This document shows, piece after piece, positions 11,895 through 23,234 of a stretch of DNA of 64,000 nt. Within the stretch, counting starts at the first letter, position 1. Each line of letters starts with the position of its first letter. A program made the translations under genes and the position numbers. The notes below the pieces were generated by a model. It saw only the letters and a program-made list of their open reading frames with translations. It was not told the origin of the DNA and did not search any database. Origin of the DNA: Porphyra umbilicalis (lineage: Eukaryota > Rhodophyta > Bangiophyceae > Bangiales > Bangiaceae); NCBI GenBank assembly GCA_002049455.2, contig KV918981.1, positions 1 to 64,000 on the forward strand. Reading direction: 5' to 3'.

Positions 11895-12298
11895 TATTGC
11901 TGGTTGCCCATTTTTGTCCTGGGGGACTGGGACTGGGACTGGGACTGACTGTGTTCCACCAATCAGGTGACCCCCTGGGACCGACTCTGTCCTTCTCACA
12001 GCACCGATGTGCTCATACGCATTGGAATTGCACATCGGCATCTCAGCAGTTTTGCATATCTCTAGGGCAAACAGTGAGAATTCTCCGAATCACGGCACGA
12101 TCTGGACTCGGAGCGGAGATGATCCGCTTGCAGGGTAGGAAAACAGTGACTTTTCGTCTGTGCAAGGCCCTCGTCACAAACCCGCACGTTTTATTGGCTG
12201 AAGTCGCGTCTGACAGCGCTTCTAAGCCAATTGTAGGCCCTTATTCGCAGTCAGTCCCAGTCTCAGTCCACCAGGACAGAATTGGGCAAGCAGCAATA
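11895..12298. mobile_element. MITE family M1, copy A (TA-flanked, ~400 bp)
   Basis: The element 11897-12296 starts TTGCTGGTTGCCCATTTTTG and ends CAGAATTGGGCAAGCAGCAA, so the ends are inverted repeats of about 45-50 bp. Both ends contain TGTCCTG-type and GACTGAC-type blocks. It is flanked by TA at 11895-11896 and 12297-12298, consistent with TA target duplication. It contains GGGACT repeated about four times near the left end. No transposase is encoded. It is related to 19561-19959 and 45233-45631. TA duplication suggests a Tc1/mariner-like or similar mobiliser (inference). Confidence 0.85.
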
Positions 12299-12299
12299 C

Positions 12300-13914
12300 A
12301 ACTTTCGAGTTGTAACGACTGGACAGGGATTCGTCTCCGTATCCGATCATCCTACGTGCATGGTGCGTGGGCCTATCCCGACGAAAAAACTCGTTGTAAC
12401 GCGTTAGCGACGAAATTAGGGCGTGATTAAGAACTCGATGAAGTGTGCTCAAGTTCTTACAAGTGCGTCTTGATACAATAAACGGGAGCGGTGCTCAGTA
12501 CCGGATCTGTTCCGAGTAAAGAAAGAAATACGTAGAAGGACACCATCGTGCGGCCCACCAGCAGAGGACGGTTGCGCCGACTCCGGGGCGGTGAGTGGGA
12601 AGAGAGCAGGCAGTTTTCGCAGCCTGACGCCTCTCTACCGGCGTTACCCGCTCTGGCCGCCGCCGCTGCCGATACCCTTTCGCGGCCTCCTGTTCCCGCG
12701 AGGGAAAGCAAGCACCCCGATCTCGTACCAATAGAAGAAATAGAACGTGGCCTCGCAAGCGAGGGTGCAGTCCCGGCTCACTCATTTCCTGCACTGCCCA
12801 ACCTTTTCCCCCCCCCGCAAGCACCCGTCTCTCGTATCAATAGAAGAAGTGCAGTCCCGGCTCACTCCTTGCCTGCGCTGCCCTCCCCGCTGCCCTCCCC
12901 CGCCCCCGCCTCACCACGGGACCCGATCCCAGTGCACAGTCCCCAGCTATGCCCAGTTTTCGGCGGCGCCGGTGGGGCCGGTGGGGGGGGGGTGGGCATC
13001 ATGGGGGGGGGCAGCGGAAGGGGGGAGGGGGCAGTGGCGGGGGGCGGGGGGGGCAGACATCCAACGCCACACACGTGGCAGCCGAACCGGGGGATAGCCA
13101 CCGGTGGCCGCCGCAGCGTATGGGGCTGCAGTTAGTGGACGAGGAGTACAGAGCTGCTTGGGTACCACTGGAAAGGGATGGGGGAGGCGCCACAGTTATA
13201 GAGGGCGCGTGTGTCCAATGTGTAGCGGAGAGGACGTGGCGGCGCCAGGCCGGCAAACGCCGGCAGCGACCAAGACTTGGCAACCACGCCAAGTCAGCGG
13301 ACCCGTGGATCGATGCGGATCGCGCCGTAACCCCCGTGGCTTTGCGGCCGCCGGCAAGCCTCCTTCCCGCTCAGGATGCACCGTTCGTTGGCACTCGTCG
13401 AAGAACTTAATGGAATGGGACATCTCATTTCCCCAGCCATTGCCGATCGCCGTTTGTGGAAGGGCAGACGTTGCTCCTGCGGCTGGAAGTAAGCGTGACA
13501 AAGTCGGGCAGATCGGCAGATAAATGTGGCAAGAAGGTACTATCCCAGCACCGTCAGACCCCGCGCACGACTTGATACGTACCCGTCGAACACGGTGTAT
13601 TAATGAAGCGTGCATGAAAATCGAAAAAACCTCGTTGAAAGGATGGGGGCGCTCGCACGCACTTGTTGAGCACACGTTTGCACACGCGCATTTTCACCAT
13701 GTCGCTCAAGACCATGGGAAGCGGCTCTCAAAGAGGCTTCTGATGCATCCAAGAAGTGATTGAAAAATGCAGTCATGCAAACGTATGCATGTTTCAACAT
13801 GTTTTTGCGAAGACATCGCCTCGTACAGGTGCTTCTGAGGGGTCGTGCAAGTTTTTGCACGAGCGATTTGGGGGAAAACGAGGCTCGTGGTGGATCCAGC
13901 AACGAGGTGCAATG
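12300..13914. other. Low-complexity and unassigned sequence with a local direct repeat
   Basis: The region 12708-12890 holds an imperfect direct duplication (CAATAGAAGAA followed by GTGCAGTCCCGGCTCACTC, twice). Poly-G and poly-C runs occur near 12985-13050. A 195-residue frame at 12548-13135 begins plausibly but turns into Pro/Ser/Gly-rich repeats with no homologue here, so I do not call it a gene. Confidence 0.4.
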
Positions 13915-14990
13915 CGCAGGGCGCGGGCGCGCTCGGCGACGCATCGACACCGTGCACGCCGGCCGGCTCCGTGGCCGCGAGCACACATGGGGACACGTAG
14001 AGTCACGTTTCCGTGGTGGGGGCGGCGTGGAGCGAGGAAAGGGGTGCCGCCGCTGACACCGCAGCGGCGGCGGCCCGCCGGCGTGGCGCAACGCCCACGA
14101 GCGGGGCCGTCACCCCGCCGCGCAGCGCACCTGCACGCAGCGGGCGGGGCGGCCGACACGGCGCACGGGCGGGCGGGTGGGATCGACCGCCGCGCAACTA
14201 GGCGCCTCTAACGGCACCGGTAGATGGCGTCAGCAACCGCCGACGCGCCGCCGCAACAGAAGCTGGCGCGCAGGCACGATCACCCGCCGTTCATCGTGGG
14301 CGCTTCGAACCCCGGAAGTCGCTGCGCGCTGTCGCCGCGCGCAACTCGAGGCGGTGGGGGCAGGCAGGGGGGCAGGCGCCGTCCGGGCCCAGTGACCCCT
14401 GTGGCAGGGCAGTCCTTCTCAGCCACGTAACTCTATTCGCTTTTAGCGTCATCGCGACCCTTCCAACGCTGACACGCCCTCAGATCCCTGGGACAGGGTT
14501 GCACACGACGCCCCTATTTGGGGAGCGCCAGGGGCGCGCGACGGAAAAGATGCCTTACTGACGCCCCAATAGGTAGCCAAAGCGCCCTTACGACGCCCCA
14601 AGTAGCACCCTTCGTATTCACCATATGATTTAAGTGGCACCCATACATTGCTCTCACATGTCATTTTCTGTTTCAAAACTGGGTGCCTGTCCCCAACCAA
14701 GGTGCACAGCCCCCTCCTGCTGAATCTTGTAGACCCCCCTGAATCTTTCTCTTCGCGACGCCTTGCTGACGCCCTTTTGAGGAGGGGCCTTAGTGGCGCA
14801 CGACGCCCAAATGATGCCCTGGTGACGCCCTTGATGACGCCCTTAACGACGTGCCCTGGGCGCTCTGAGCAACCCTACCTGAGGATATAAATGCAGACTG
14901 CCACTTTGAACGGAGAGGAAGTCCCTTGTTCTTTGTATATGTGTGCATCACTACACTTTGAGAGCACCCTGTCCTTAAGGCCAGGGAACT
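13915..14990. repeat. Dispersed repeat R1, copy b (interrupted)
   Basis: This is homologous to 7751-8397. The match runs 13915-14490, is broken by a 387-bp insertion and resumes at 14878. The intact copy a shows the empty site (CAGATCCCTGAGGAC), which defines the insertion precisely. Confidence 0.8.
14491..14877. mobile_element. MITE-like insertion M2 with GACGCCC motif array
   Basis: This 387-bp insertion in repeat R1 is defined against the empty site at about 8279-8300. Its ends are imperfect inverted repeats (AGGGTTGCACACGACGCCC on the left; the right end reversed reads AGGGTTGCTCAGAGCGCCC). CCTG at 14487-14490 recurs at 14878-14881 and is the probable 4-bp target duplication. GACGCCC or TGACGCCC recurs several times in both halves. 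It has no coding capacity. Confidence 0.72.
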
Positions 14991-15882
14991 GGTGGGCCAG
15001 ATATAAGTTCAACCGGATAATATGGCGCTGGTTCGCAGGAGGTTCGCATTTTTCTATCGGCCGACCATACCACTGGCGTTTGGGTAGACGTTTGTGCACT
15101 TCCGAACGGTGTGCGAACCGAATGTGTCTGCAACTGTGTCGAACCGGGGGTCAAACACCCAAATCGGGACGATCGCAGTCAAACACACGTACACGATCGC
15201 ACAGGCGTCTCGACATGTGAAGTTCGGGAGCATGCGGTCGCGAGTGGCCGCAGATTCCGTTCGAGGCGCAGGCGGCGCTCCTTCCCGGGCCCTGTGGCGG
15301 GGGGGGCGGGCGGGACACGGTTTTTGTTGGTGGACATCCACCGCCACGCGCGATTCTTGGTCGGCTCCCCCACGGCTGAACGGTGTGATTAGGGGGGAGG
15401 GGCCGCCTAGAGGCACTGTCGCATGGGTGGGCGCGCGGCCGCAATGCGGTCGTGCAGCGGAAACCTTTGGCGGGGTGGCCCCCAGTTGACTCGCTGCTAG
15501 TGCCACCAACATGCGCTGGGAGCCAAATAGGGGGGGGTTCCGTGCAGCGCAACATTGTGTGGCGGGCATGTGACTGTCTGCGCGCAGCCGCACCCGCGGG
15601 AATGGGCCCTGCATGGGAGTTTTCCGGCAGCGCCGCGCAGCCCAAATGTTTGGTCACGCGGCCGCCACCGAAAATGGCAGCACGACCACGGGACCTGCCA
15701 ATTGCGTTCTTTGTTGGGGGGGGGGCGCGGAGCGACAGATCGACGCGGTGCGCCCGCCATCAGCGACGCGTCAATCACACCGTCGTGGTCGGGGGGAGCG
15801 CAATTGCGGCACCGCCTTCGTCGGCGTCGTCAATCCCGTTTCCCCGTTCTGCCCGTCTCCTTCGCCGGCGCAGCGGCCGTGA
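14991..15882. other. Intergenic, no gene seen
   Basis: This is GC-rich spacer with poly-G runs (about 15298-15310, 15716-15724). The open frames on both strands overlap one another and look compositional. No domain is recognised. Confidence 0.4.
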
Positions 15883-15968
15883 GCGGCCGTGAGCGGCCGT
15901 GTTGATGGCCGCCTTTGCGGCCGCTTCTGCGGCCGCTCTAGCTCTCCTGACGTCGGCTGCACTTGTGA

Positions 15969-16592
15969 ATGGAGATGGACGCGTCTACTGATGATGGGTC
16001 TGGGTCGTCGAGCGATGACGGCCGCGGGCAGTCGGAGGGCTCCGCAGACGAGCTGCTTGCGGCCGTCATCGGAGCGCGATTTCTGTTCCTGACGCGGCGT
16101 CATCGCAGGAATGCGGCGCAGCGAGCGCGCAGACGGCGTTTTGCCGGGTCTGTGGCCGGGCGGCGTGCCAACCGGCCTCGTGATTTCGACCAAGGTATGC
16201 GCGGCATCATGCGGGATTATTTTGGTGTGGATGAGCAGCCGCGTGTGTATGGAGAAGAGAAGTTTGAGCGTCGCTTCCGTGTGCCACGGTCTGCTTTTAT
16301 GAGCGTTTACGAGGCCATTTGCGACAGGCCGTGTGGGCGGCAGAGCATCAATGCGACGGGGCGGCCACGAGCTCATGTTCTGCAGCAGCTGGTGGCCGCT
16401 TTCTGTATTGCCGCGTACGGGGGGTCGTACAATCGCGCGGATGAGTATGTCCGGCTGTCCAATTTCACAACTGACGTGGCGACAAAGAAGCTGATTGAGT
16501 TTATCGCTGAGAAGGGGGAACCTGTGTACCGACGGCCTCCTATCGAGGGGGAGATCTCTCATCAAAGACCTGGCAGCCCATATTTCCGCTGA
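15969..16592 (+). pseudogene. PIF/Harbinger (HARBI1-like) transposase, N-terminal part only
   Basis: ATG at 15969 opens a 207-residue frame. After an acidic/Ser-rich start and an Arg-rich stretch (RRHRRNAAQRARRRR), residues about 75-175 match the N-terminal region of plant and animal Harbinger transposases: DYFGV, EKFERRFRVPRSAF, a helix with AAFCIAAYGGSYNRADEY, then VRLSNFTTDVATKKLIEFI. In that family this precedes the DDE nuclease. Here the frame stops shortly after YRRPPIE and no GxIDC/GFIDGT block follows in any frame, so the nuclease is missing. Downstream sequence to 16850 has no recognisable transposase. It is a 3'-truncated relic or, less likely, a domesticated DNA-binding fragment. 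Confidence 0.78.
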
Positions 16593-17168
16593 CCGCGGGT
16601 CCCTTCCGGAGCCGTATGTGTAGTCTTCAACGGTTCTTTTTTTTGCCGTCATGGCTTTTTTTTCCTCACATATTTGCGCGTCGGCCGCGGCCGCCACGTC
16701 GACTTAGGATAGTTAAGACTCATGGGCGGCTTCCACTTCTCTGGAAAGACAGGCGAGGCCACCTCTCTGTCCTGCGTGGGCGGATGTCCGCGAGCGTCGT
16801 AGAATATCATGCTGCAATGTAACTGGGGCATAAGTGAAGGGATCCTGCCGTGCTGGCTTCTCGGACAGAGTCGGTGAGTCGGACAGAGTCAGAGAGTAGG
16901 AAAAAAGAAAACCGGCAAAGGAAAAAAAAAACGTGTATTATTGTGGTGCACAAGCCGAACACTCGACGCGCAGAGAGGACTCCGTCCCGCAAATTAAAAG
17001 AGTCACAACTCGAGGCAAGCCACCATCCGCGACATCGCTGCCACTAGTGTCACAGGAAGCGTCCCACTCTTCGTCGCCCAAAGCGCCAGCGGCCGCATTC
17101 TGCGGCCGCGGCGTCACGAAGCGACTTGGACCCGGGACAGAGTCCCCGCCCGCCGTGAAGGGGCATGC

Positions 17169-17708
17169 TTGGTCTGCAGCGAAGTCAAGCCGCGCGCCTT
17201 CCTCCGCTTGAAAGATTCAACACCAGCCGAAGCCGCAGCGCGGCGGGCAACGGCCGCGCTGGCGACCGCAGCTGGTGATGCGCCGGCACACGGCAACCCA
17301 TGGGAGACCCCACTGGGAAAAGGTGCAGACGGAAGCAATGCGGCCGCTTTCGCGGCCGCACCGGACGCCGGGGACTCGACCGTACGGCTCGTGGTCGACG
17401 CCGACGCGGCCGCTTCGCGGCCGTTGACAGCCGCGACGCCGGGCGTAGCGGGCGCTCCGCCAGACCCAGGAGACGCGGCCGCACCGGCACATGCAGAAGC
17501 CGCACATGCAGGCGATGCGGCCGCACCTGGAGCCCCACCTGCGGCCGTAGCCGCCGTCGCATCAGCGGCCGCAGTAGGGGCCGCAGAGGTGCCCAATATG
17601 GACAGCGCCGTCGTTTTCGAGAGGGACGCGAGGCGTGACTACGCTGCTTTGGCCGTGCGCAGTCTTGCACTGGACGGCAGCAGGGTGTGTCCGGCGGGAT
17701 GCATATGA
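17169..17708 (+). other. Ala-rich open frame, doubtful gene
   Basis: This 179-residue frame encodes mostly Ala/Pro/Gly/Asp. Its Ala-Ala runs are translated from the GCGGCCGC repeats, so the frame is probably open because of the repeats. There is no signal peptide or domain. I list it only because it covers an otherwise featureless stretch. Confidence 0.2.
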
Positions 17709-17911
17709 ACAGCACGTCTGACCAATGAGCATGCGGATCGCTGACACGAAATTCGGATGTGGCCGCACGATTCTGCCGCTCCGCGACGGGCGCTATCGCA
17801 CGTGGCCCCTGCCGGGTCTCGGCAGACTCGCAAGCACGGCCACCCGACCGCCGCAGGCGGCCGCGTGGGAGCCCGCCCTGCGTCACGGTGACTGGCGGAC
17901 ACCACGCGGCC

Positions 17912-19558
17912 GCCTCACAGACGCTTCAGAACATATTGCTCAAGTGTCGATCGAGGCGAAAGCGCCACCAGATTGCACGCACGCTGTACGTCTGCCGGCT
18001 GAACGGACCAGTGAGAGATATACAAATCACTGCTCTCGGTCGCGAGATGCGACAGCGCCGCGAGATGATTCGAGATACTGCCAACGTGTCTCCGACATTT
18101 GTGCGTTTGACCTCGTCGTGTCTACTCGATCGCAAGAGTTTGCAGCCATTTCCAGCCTATCGCGCTGCGTGTCTCACTTGACTGTCTTATTTGCTGACGA
18201 TTGGGGTCCAGATCAGCGTGATCGCGAGGTCCATCGATGACCTGTTTGCTTGAAATGTAGCACTGGACTGTCGGAATGTGGACATCTCACGAGAAAGCCG
18301 CTCGCAGGCTTCAGTTCGCAGGTCGACAACCCAGCAACGTCAGCTTCTTCGTTTCCCATTCACTGCGATCTGCCGACATAATAAAACAAGTACTCTTGAT
18401 CCGAGCGGAGTAGGTTCGCAAAGCTTGCGCATATCGCTGCCGAGACGGTCTTGGCCACTCACAGGCGCACACGTTGCGCTCTTCAACTGGTCGCAGAGGG
18501 TTCGCAAACGACGTTGTCGGGTACGCTCTATTGATCTCGGATTTCTGATGAAGAAATGGTAGTGCGTGCCGAAGTGGGTGCACCTTCTCCGTACCGCCTT
18601 AATCCCGGTAATTTAACTTCTCTCAATCGGACTGTGTGCCGAGTGACGATCCGGTAATACTCCGATTGAGTCCGTGAATATTGCCGATCGTGATCCTCCC
18701 AGTTATATGGCAGGGTGCCATAAAACTGGAGCGCATATCACCGGATATTGACTGTACTGGTCTATGTCCTGCTCGCACTGGTCTGTCAGCTGAAGTGGGA
18801 GACGGGCCCGGGGCCGCGCTCTGATCATCGACACGGGACGTGTGACGCCTGGCACGCGCGCCACGGGCGGAACAGCCCAATTGGTCGATAGGCCTGGCCC
18901 CCCGACGTGAGGGGCCAGAGAAGGTCCTCGAGAAGTCCTTGCTGTTTTTAGCTGCCTCGCGTGTCCATCCAGCTTGTGTCTGATGAGCCCCTTTCCAAAA
19001 AAGACGACGGCTTCCAACGGAACAATTCCAGTGAGTCGTAACCTGCCTTCCCGCTGGGTGTGAGCTGATAAAAATTGGGGCAACTATTGCAGGGCCCGTT
19101 CTCAATAGAGACACTCTGGCGCTTTCTCATTGGTCCACCACATCAGCGAGAATGTGGGCAGTGCCTTGTGGACTCTCGCGCCAATGAGAGCGCAGGGCCG
19201 GAGGATCTATCAAGGAAACAATTTGCTGCCCTGCGTGATAGTGCCCAACACATGTGAACGTGGGCGACATTCTCGCGCCACGCGTGCAATGGACCTGCCA
19301 CGAGCTGCGAAATCCGGTGCAGCTTCTGTGTCTCGGAAATACCGTTTCAGAAAGCCCATGTCCCTCTTGAGCAGGTCCCTCAGACCCGCCGGGCCTCCGC
19401 TGTAATCATGGATTGGTCATGTTCGAGGGAGTTTCAAAAGCGCCTGTCTAAAAGAGACAGCATTGGAGAGCCAAAGAGGCACGCACATGTGAGATGTCGA
19501 TGGAACTATTGGTCCCGCGGGTGTGCTAGGTTTTTGGTGGAACGACTGTAGTCCTAGG
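17912..19558. other. Intergenic with imperfect inverted repeats, no gene seen
   Basis: Inverted pairs are visible: CTCAATCGGACT / ACTCCGATTGAG near 18620-18670, and GGCGCTTTCTCATTGG / CCAATGAGAGCGC near 19115-19192. These may be remains of small DNA elements. No coding potential is recognised. Confidence 0.4.
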
Positions 19559-19961
19559 TATTGCTGATCCCCGAATTTTGTCCTGGTGGACAGAGACTGA
19601 CTTGCAGACCGACTCTCTCCACCAATCAGATGCGCCCCTCGGACTGACTTGGTGCGCCTGATTGCTTACATGTGCCCATCCAGCCTGGAAATCGACATCA
19701 GCTCCTCTCTTTTTCTGCACTTCTGGCAAGGAAACAGTAGAAAATCTCAAGATCTCGCGTAGGCAGCTTGCTCCGTGCCAAGAAAATCGGATCAAGCGGC
19801 AACAAACAGTGAGTTCTGCTGGATGCAAGGTCCTGGTACCGAATGCGGGCTTTCTATTGGCTTCGATGCCTGCTTACTGTCGTTTTCGACCAATAGAGTG
19901 CTGTTATTCACAGTCAGTCTCTGTCTCTGTCCCGCAGGACAAAATTCGGGGATCAGCAATA
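19559..19961. mobile_element. MITE family M1, copy B (399 bp, TA target duplication)
   Basis: The element 19561-19959 starts TTGCTGATCCCCGAATTTTG and ends CAAAATTCGGGGATCAGCAA. The terminal inverted repeats are about 45 bp and run into GACAGAGACTGAC. It is flanked on both sides by TA (19559-19560, 19960-19961). The interior is homologous, in opposite orientation, to 45233-45631, and the ends are related to 11897-12296. It encodes no protein and is a non-autonomous DNA transposon. Confidence 0.9.
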
Positions 19962-22900
19962 CCCTCGCAAAACTGTGCATGGCGCCTCTCTGCACTGTTG
20001 ACGGGGCCACCCGAGACCGGACGCCACCTCGACTTTTGGCGGTCATGGTCGACGGAGCGTCATCCACAGTCCCTTGGGATTGGCTGGCCAGAACCGGCGA
20101 CGCGGTGGACTCACTCCCAATGAAGAAAACCTTGGCAAGTCGTCCAAGTCGTCTGGCACAGTACAGTCAGTCTCTATTCATATCCCACCCTCCGGAAGAA
20201 CAGGTCTGGCGCTTTATTTTAGAATTCTCATCTTATGAGGCTTGACGAGTTTGCAAGATGAGACAAACACCATATGCTCTTTGACGTGCTCTTTTTAATG
20301 TTGCTCCCTGCGATCTTCATGTTTCTCTCCTTGTCGCGTAGCGCTTGTATCTGTCCAAGAACAAATGTCAGGTACGTTCGACCAGGACGGAGAGCCTTGC
20401 ACGAAATCGCTCTCTCAGGGGCAGTCCGCATGGACTGGTAGGCTACTTCTGAACTAAGCGGCCCTGGAGGCCTCAACCTTTGAATGCCTCTAGCTCCGTT
20501 CGGCACTGCACAAAAAAACTGAGAATTCTAAAGTAAAGCGCCACAGGTGTCGTTGCCTTGTTGCACGGTCGCTTTCGAGTACTCATGTAGCCCGCCAGTC
20601 CGGAGCCGCACCTACTAATTGAAATGCGAAACGTTGACACTGAAGGAGTTGATCTGACGTCTTGCAAGACGCGCATCCGACTCCCCGATTTGACGGTCTT
20701 GTCTCAAAGCAGCAGGGAAGGAGATGCTGAGGCACCTCCAGATGGCCAGCGTACAAGTCTTTAAGCACCCAGACAGTCCAGGACGCACCAGGGCTTGCTC
20801 AAGGACACTCTGGACGACTTCCTGGTGGTATGAGGTCTCCATCGGGACGGATGTGGAATTGATTGCGATCCTCTTGCAATCGTAGTTCTCGTTCTCAAGT
20901 CGACCTCAGTCCACAAGCAACGTCCAATTTACGAAACCGAGTGAGTTCCGTCCATATGCCAGTAGGCCAGCATCCGGACGGGATATGGATGGAGACTGAC
21001 TGTATGGTTCCAGCGCACGCAACCGACGTGCAAAGACCTGAGGAGGATTCACGGTTTCTGGGATCATGCCAGGTTCTGTCAAGGAACCGCGTTAGGCCCA
21101 GAAGCAGGAAACGCGCCTTCGCGCTAGGTTCTGTCACGGATCGATGACGGAACCAAGCACGCTCCTCGCGCCCCCCACCAAACTGCTTTCAGGGCGAAAC
21201 GGTGGCGAGAGCCCGTCGCCGTGTCGGAGGGACCTCGGCAAGCCGTCCCGATCATCCGAGAAAATGTGGACACGCGCTGCTGCCACGCCAGTTTTTGCTG
21301 CCACCCCCCGCGGAACCGTAAAAAAAGGGGATCTTGTGCGCCATCAAACAGTGAGTGGGACTCTGACATCATGACGCAGCAGAGACGCCCATGATGGGCG
21401 TCTCCGCTGCGTCACGTTCATCCTTCCTTTCGCCCGCGACATCAAGAGGCAGAGGGTGGACAACCCTTTGCCAGTGGACAACCCTTTGCCAGTGGACACC
21501 CGACGTGTTGCCAAGCCTCTTGGGGGCGCGCTGCAGTGGGGGCCTCTGGCGCGACCTCGAATGGATGACAGGCGGCTGCCCAACGGACCACACACGAGAG
21601 CGCAGTTCCGTCGCGCGTGAGCGTATTTCCGTCTCAACGGAAATTTTTTGTGGACCAGAGCCGGTTTCTGAGACTCGCCCTCCACAATGGCCGCAGAGGC
21701 GTCGTCGGAAAGAGACGAGACACCGTTACGGTGGGACCGACCGCACGTCTGATGAGGGACCGTCCGGTGGCGAGCCAGTACAGGGCGTACTTCGAACGGA
21801 ATCGAATCGAAAGCCAAGATGGGATGAATCGGGTGAATCGCGTACTTGTGTGGTGTTCCAGAATGTCCTTGCAGACCGTCGTACATCAAGTGGTGCTGGT
21901 GGCGAAGCCCACTTGGACACTTCGTGCCAATACTTTTTCTGGTTACTACTCACAAGTGCACCACAGTCCTGACCGACACGACGATTTCGCAACATGGTCA
22001 ACCGTGCCGTGCCGTGCTATGCACATCGTTGTGATGGGGTTATCCGCACGCAACCTGGCTCAGACGATCAGCAGGCCGCCGCCAGCGCGATCACCATCCA
22101 GCCGACGCCCCGAACGGCTTCTGGGGCGGACAGCGCCCCCCCGACAATCTTCACCCGCCCGCCCCCGCCTCCAGAGTTCTTGCAGATGGGGGTCTCGTCG
22201 CCGGCAGTCAGCCCGGTCGAAAGCGCAAGATACGGAGCTGTGTGCTGGATGTCCTCACACCCCTGCTTGCTGAATGACTTGTGCCTCAGCGCCGGAGTTT
22301 GGAGCGAGGCACATGCCGTCGTAGGGTGGGCGTATGAATGCGGGCCACCACTGGCCATGGATGAACCCGTCAAGTGAGCAGGAAAATGGCGGCGGGCACG
22401 CGACAATCCATAATTTCTCGTAATTCATCGACAACAGCCTACTGTGTCCAGCTGTTTTCAGCGAAGTCGCGGTTCATTTGCCAGAAGAGGCCCGTGCACG
22501 ACCGTAAACTGTCGGAAGTTGAACGTGTCGGCAGAGAGCTATTTCATGAAAATCCCTTGCTTCGAGCTTATCGATTCGCGGGCGCCGCTTCAGGTACGGC
22601 ACTGATGACGGGGGGGGACGAACCCTGGGATCCGCGGCGCCCTCCTCGGGCGGAGCTCGCGATGAACCCGTCCCGGCCACTCTGCTCGCTCGCTCGCAAC
22701 GGCGCATCGTCGGCAGCCCCTGTCCCCCGTCCACAACGGGCTTCTCTCGGCTGACGGCGCCTTGGACGCGCTGTGGATGCCCAGTGGCCTCTCACGACCC
22801 CCCCCTCGTAGCGGACCGCTCTTGGTCGCCCTGCTACAGACCCTCTTCAGTTACCCCTGCCTTTGCACCATATCGGACAGTTCTGTCCATTCATTTCGAC

Positions 22901-23234
22901 GCCTGGCGATGGGCCTCTCTCGGCCACCGCTGCGTTCCACCTGCAGCGGACCTCTGCTGGCAACTCCTGCCCCCCCCGGCCCCCCGCGCTGGGGTGCCGG
23001 GGGCGGCACAAGCCATCAAAGCACAAAAATTCTGGAGCGCGTCGTTTGCACGGCACGGATCCCTGCGTATGAACCCATCACCCACCCCCGCGGTTTGCCT
23101 ACCGCCGTGTCAATCCGAGCCGCCGACCCGCCTCGGCACTTTTGTTGGCCTCTCCTCCTCAAGGTTTTTTCCCTTCCTGTCACGCCCGCCCCTCCCCAGC
23201 CGCTACCATCAAGGGACAACCCCATCCGTTCACC
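19962..23234. other. Intergenic sequence without a supportable gene
   Basis: About 3.3 kb between MITE M1-B and the Gly-rich gene. It contains the 43-nt palindrome at 21372-21414 and a small direct repeat (CCAGTGGACAACCCTTTG, twice, near 21460-21500). The open frames present are short and without domain character. The last few hundred bases (22760-23234) are C-rich and may contain the promoter and 5' leader of the downstream gene. Confidence 0.4.
21372..21414. repeat. 43-nt near-perfect palindrome
   Basis: A 21-nt left arm (21372-21392) and a 21-nt right arm (21394-21414) are inverse complements with one mismatch, separated by a single G. The core is GAGACGCCCATGATGGGCGTCTC. Single-stranded DNA or RNA of this stretch would form a strong hairpin. 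It is not inside any recognised element. Confidence 0.9.

Larger units (their letters stand above)
15883..17911. repeat. Clusters of the palindrome GCGGCCGC around a transposase fragment
   Basis: I count about twelve exact GCGGCCGC octamers in 2 kb. Two are at 15917-15936; the others lie between about 17092 and 17911. Several come in pairs separated by only 4-5 nt (17092-17108, 17340-17361). Near-matches (GAGCGGCCGT in triplicate at 15880-15900) extend the left cluster. The Harbinger-like fragment at 15969-16592 sits between the left and right clusters, which would fit subterminal transposase-binding repeats (inference). Confidence 0.7.

Noticed and set aside
15883-17911. GCGGCCGC octamers as cloning linkers (NotI sites)
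   Set aside because: There are about twelve, in varied contexts and inside continuous sequence with near-matches, which does not look like vector or linker sequence.
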